Assembly (NCBI GenBank): GCA_035634255.1
Contig: DASQDI010000171.1
Coordinates: 1-55,489 of the forward strand
DNA: 55,489 bases
Reading direction: 5' to 3'
DNA from: DATLMR01 sp035634255
GTDB lineage: Bacteria > Acidobacteriota > Blastocatellia > UBA7656
The notes under the pieces were generated by a model. The model had not been told where the DNA came from and did no database searches. It saw only the letters and a program-made list of their open reading frames with translations. Below are positions 52,243-55,489 of this stretch, one piece after another (position 1 is the stretch's first letter; the number at the start of each line of letters is the position of its first letter). A program made the translations under genes and the position numbers.

Positions 52243-55200
52243 TTAGAAAAGGAAGCGGATGCCGAGACGCATCGTGCGGCTGCCGCCGTTGTTGAAGCCC
52301 GGATTGTTGTACGAGCTCACGGCGAAGCCGTTGAAGGCGTCTTCGGTGAACGGATCGGGAACTCCGAAATTCCTGCGGTTGAGGATGTTGAAAGCTTCGA
52401 CGCGGAATTCGAGGCTCTTCGACTCGGTCAGCTTCAGGTTCTTAAATAACGACATGTTGGCGAGGTAGAACGGCTCCCCGATGAAGGTGTTGCGTCCCAC
52501 GTCCCCGTACGGGCTGCCGAAGTCGTTGAAGGCTTCGAGGTCGGCCAGCGGCACTCCGAACACGCCGGCCAGGCCGAAGTCGTTGTAGATGACGCGGGCC
52601 TGGTCTCTGGCCGCGTTGACGCCTCCGACAATCGTCCCCTCGGTACCCGGTCGGAGCGTGTCGTAGACGATGTACTGTCCGGCGGGAACGTCGACGCCGA
52701 AGATGATGGACGCCGCCGTAGCGCCGAACGCGATTGTCCCGTCGCCCGCGTTGGGGTTGCCGTTGAACGGGCGAGTCGCGCCGGACCCGACGAATGCTGC
52801 GTCGAAGCCGGGGTCAATGCGGCTGAACGCCTGGGCCGGGGTGTACGGGCGGCCCGAGCCCAGACGGACGATCCCGTTGAGCTGATAACCGCCGAGGAGC
52901 TTGCCTACGAAACCGCGCTGCTCGGAGAAGAACGGCAGGTCGTAGAGGAAGCTCGCCACGAAGTTATGCTTCTGGTGGAAAGCCGACAGGCCGCGCTCGC
53001 CATCGGTGTAGTCGAACGGGTTCTGAGACGTGGCGACCGTCTGGCCCCCTCCGAGGGTGCCGAAGATTTCCGAAGCGTTGTCGATGGTCTTGCTGAACGT
53101 GTAGTTCAGGTTCATCGTCAGCACGTTGCGGATGCGCGTATCGAAGCGGGTCTGTAGACCGTGGTAGGTCGAGGACGCGCCGTTGATGCGCGTGCGGGTG
53201 ATGCCGAAGTTCGGGTCGAGACGGCCGTTGCCGTTCGTGCCGACGCGGTTCGCGAAGTTGTTCTCAACCGTCGCTCCGGGGGAGATGCGACCGCCCGTGA
53301 AGCGGCCGGGGTCACTGAACAGGAACTGACCCGCGCGGGCTAGGAACCTGAGGTCAGGGTTGCCGTTGATGGTCTGGAACTGTCCGACGATGCGCGAGCC
53401 GACGTAACGAGCTTCTAACACGGCCCCCCGGTAAATCTCCTGCTGGATGCCGAAGTTGAACGACATCGTGTAGGGGTTGTAGAGGTCCGGGTCGACTCTC
53501 GTCTGGTTGAACAGGCGCGGGTCTCCGCCGTTGGTGCCGGGCGTCAGGTTCAGCTCGGCGGTCGTGGTCGGGCGGAACGGGAATTCCACCGAGCCGGGGG
53601 CGCCGGGGGTCTGAAGGATGGTGCCGGCAGCCGCGAACGGGGCGGCCGTGACGGTGTTGTTGACGATGTTGATGTACGGGGGATCGTACGCGATGCCGAA
53701 TCCGCCGCGGATGACCGTGCGGCCGTTGGTGAAGCGCTCGCCCAGGAAGCCGAAGTTCGGCGTCCAGGCGAAGCCCACGCGCGGCCCGAAGTTGTTCTTG
53801 TCGATGGGGAGCTCGTTGGCGGTGCGGAATTCGAGCGGGAAGCTCGTGTCGAAGACCGCCGTCGCCGGGTCAGACTCGCGCCTGTTGAGCTCCCGGATTA
53901 TCGGGTTGAAGAAGTTGGTCGACACTTCGTAACGGAGACCGAGGTTCAGGGTCAGGGTCGGGCGCACGCGCCAGTCGTCCTGGATGAAGAAGAAGAAGTC
54001 ATTCTGGTGCGTGTTCCTGTCCGCGGGCCCGAGCGCGAACTGAATCTGAGTCGGCCGCCCCAGGATGAAGTTCTCAAGGGCGGTCGCGGTCGTGCGCGGC
54101 GTGCCGTTCAGGTTGAAGAACGTGTTCGCCGGCAGAAGGCCGCCGCTCTGGAACTGGTAGGTCCCGAGGAAGTTCGGGAGGAAGAAGTCCTCCGAGTTCT
54201 GGCGGCGAATGTCCGCGCCCATCTTCAGGGCGTGGGTCCCAAGAGTGGCCGAAAGCGTATCCTGGAACTGGTACGTGGTGACGACGCGCGACTGCGGGAA
54301 CGTGTTCTGCGTCCCGAAGGCCGGGTTCAGAGTGTTGACGAGGTTGGACGTTCCGGCGAACTGTATGCCGGGTCCGGGGAGCGTCCCCTGCGGGTCCCCG
54401 AACTCCACGTCGAGGGTCGAGAAGTTGAATCGCGCTTCGTTGACGAAGCGGGAAGACAGCGTGCGGGTGTAGGTGATCCCCGCGTTGTGGTTGGTCGACG
54501 GCACGTCGAACAGAGAGCCCGCCAGGAACCGCCCTACCGCGATTGGGAAATCATCCTTGTCGAAGATGTAACGGCCGGTGAGCCGGTCGTTGTCCGTCAG
54601 GTTGTAGTCGATGCGCGTGATGAACTGGTGCTGGTCCGCGTTCGAATCGAGCAGGCGAACGGCCTCGCCGCCGAAGATCGTGCGGGTGCCGCCGCCCGGC
54701 GCACTGACGATTGCGAGCGGCGCGAGCAGGTTGTCCGTGAAGCCCTCGAACGTGAAGGCGTCGGGAATGCCGTCGCCGTTCGTGTCATCAAGAGGCGGGG
54801 CGATGAAGAACTCGCCGACGCCCTGCGCGAAACCCGGACCGCCGCCGTTCTCGGGCGAGACCAGCGCCGCGGTCGCCGCGTTGCCGAACCTCTGGTTCAG
54901 GAAGAGCGCGTCCTGCGGCGTGATGAAGGTCTGGAAAGCGGTCAGGTTGTTTACGGTGATCTCACCCCTGATGGGGTTGGCTTCATAGGTGGCGAAGAAG
55001 AAGGCCTTGTCCTTGACAATCGGGCCGCCGATGGCCCCGCCGAAGCGGTTGTCGGTGAACGGCTCCGGGTGCTTGTAGCGCTCGGCCAGCCCCGCGAAGT
55101 TGCTGAAGCCGTTGTCGGCGAGGAACTGGTACCCCGCCTGCTCCCTCTTCTCCACGTTCGTGCGCGCGTTGAGGCGCGAGTTCTGGAGGTACTCGAACAG

Positions 55201-55489
55201 GGAGCCGTGGAACTCGTTGGTCCCGGGCTTCGTGATGACGTTGATCTGAGCGCCGGAGTTGCGCCCGAACTCGGCCGAGAAGCTGTTGGTGATTACCTGG
55301 AACTCACCGATGGCTTCGTTGTTGGTGATCGTCAGCGCGGGGCCTGTGACGGAGTTGTCGTTGTTGTCCTGGCCGTCGATCTGGAAGTTGTTCGAGCGGC
55401 CGCGGTTGCCGTTGGCCGATATGCCTACGCCGTTGGCGAAGTCTGTGTCGCCGGGCGTGACTACGCCGGGGGTGAGCAGCGCGAGGTTG
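52243..55489 (-). CDS. Oar-like TonB-dependent receptor (gene continues past right edge)
   Basis: The minus-strand frame is open to the last base, so the 5' end is missing; the first in-window Met at 55155 is internal. What is seen starts inside the plug domain (GVGISANGNRGRSNNFQIDGQ, then VITNSFSAEFGRNSGAQINVIT, the plug signature). A long outer-membrane barrel follows, with many aromatic-ended strands, and the final MRLGIRFLF strand ends in Phe. About 1080 residues are visible. The type matches Oar/carboxypeptidase-regulatory-domain receptors abundant in Acidobacteria. The substrate is unknown. Confidence 0.92.
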   Translation of the reverse strand, partial: NLALLTPGVVTPGDTDFANGVGISANGNRGRSNNFQIDGQDNNDNSVTGPALTITNNEAIGEFQVITNSFSAEFGRNSGAQINVITKPGTNEFHGSLFEYLQNSRLNARTNVEKREQAGYQFLADNGFSNFAGLAERYKHPEPFTDNRFGGAIGGPIVKDKAFFFATYEANPIRGEITVNNLTAFQTFITPQDALFLNQRFGNAATAALVSPENGGGPGFAQGVGEFFIAPPLDDTNGDGIPDAFTFEGFTDNLLAPLAIVSAPGGGTRTIFGGEAVRLLDSNADQHQFITRIDYNLTDNDRLTGRYIFDKDDFPIAVGRFLAGSLFDVPSTNHNAGITYTRTLSSRFVNEARFNFSTLDVEFGDPQGTLPGPGIQFAGTSNLVNTLNPAFGTQNTFPQSRVVTTYQFQDTLSATLGTHALKMGADIRRQNSEDFFLPNFLGTYQFQSGGLLPANTFFNLNGTPRTTATALENFILGRPTQIQFALGPADRNTHQNDFFFFIQDDWRVRPTLTLNLGLRYEVSTNFFNPIIRELNRRESDPATAVFDTSFPLEFRTANELPIDKNNFGPRVGFAWTPNFGFLGERFTNGRTVIRGGFGIAYDPPYINIVNNTVTAAPFAAAGTILQTPGAPGSVEFPFRPTTTAELNLTPGTNGGDPRLFNQTRVDPDLYNPYTMSFNFGIQQEIYRGAVLEARYVGSRIVGQFQTINGNPDLRFLARAGQFLFSDPGRFTGGRISPGATVENNFANRVGTNGNGRLDPNFGITRTRINGASSTYHGLQTRFDTRIRNVLTMNLNYTFSKTIDNASEIFGTLGGGQTVATSQNPFDYTDGERGLSAFHQKHNFVASFLYDLPFFSEQRGFVGKLLGGYQLNGIVRLGSGRPYTPAQAFSRIDPGFDAAFVGSGATRPFNGNPNAGDGTIAFGATAASIIFGVDVPAGQYIVYDTLRPGTEGTIVGGVNAARDQARVIYNDFGLAGVFGVPLADLEAFNDFGSPYGDVGRNTFIGEPFYLANMSLFKNLKLTESKSLEFRVEAFNILNRRNFGVPDPFTEDAFNGFAVSSYNNPGFNNGGSRTMRLGIRFLF

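Overview
The window looks like chromosome from a GC-rich Gram-negative bacterium, most likely an acidobacterium of the Blastocatellia type. This placement is an inference. It rests on the mix of an Oar-like TonB-dependent receptor, exported prolyl-oligopeptidase (S9) peptidases, a planctomycete-type cytochrome c protein, DUF4097 and STAS proteins, and the general gene style. I see no rRNA, tRNA, CRISPR array, intact insertion sequence or prophage.

Region by region. 1-550: the 3' end of a TPR gene that is visibly AT-richer than what follows. 0.7-4.5 kb: a plus-strand acyl-CoA cassette of ligase, HpcH/CitE-type CoA-ester lyase and double-hotdog MaoC hydratase. 4.7-14.5 kb: single genes facing both ways, namely a di-heme cytochrome protein, an exported alpha/beta hydrolase, an orotate phosphoribosyltransferase, unknowns, an S9 peptidase and an M20 amidohydrolase. 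14.5-20 kb: an AddA/UvrD-like helicase with no C-terminal nuclease, a periplasmic TPR protein and cystathionine beta-synthase. 20-24.5 kb (minus): zinc alcohol dehydrogenase, cupin, short membrane-peptide ORFs, a palindromic repeat, pepA and smpB. 24.6-28.3 kb (plus): ThiF/MoeB-like E1 enzyme, an unknown partner, a TlpA-like thioredoxin and nagA. 28.4-35 kb (minus): the classic ffh-rpsP-khpA-rimM-trmD-rplS block, followed by a 35-residue membrane peptide, a TPR protein and a second S9 peptidase. 35.2-39.6 kb: a giant exported protein of 1446 residues, then about 870 bp of AT-rich, nearly gene-free DNA.

40.5-45.5 kb holds the most unusual locus. It is a two-gene, apparently translationally coupled minus-strand operon. 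The first gene encodes a 1006-residue protein that fuses an N-terminal peptidoglycan-amidase/PGRP-like domain, a central alpha/beta-hydrolase (GHSAG) domain and a C-terminal caspase-like (C14) domain with an intact His/Cys dyad. The second, beginning five bases after its stop, encodes a 640-residue gluzincin metallopeptidase (HEVTH...E). Neither has a visible signal peptide. A cytosolic sensor-protease-effector system, for defence or regulated cell death, is a reasonable hypothesis but it is inference.

45.6-55.5 kb: an exported TPR protein, a STAS anti-sigma-factor antagonist, a creatininase-family hydrolase, a C-terminal-heme protein, a LITAF-like zinc-ribbon membrane protein, an aldehyde dehydrogenase, a DUF4097 protein, and an Oar-like TonB receptor that runs off the right edge. 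Several convergent gene pairs are separated by perfect GC-rich hairpins without U-tracts. Some minus-strand genes end in hairpins with clear U-tracts.
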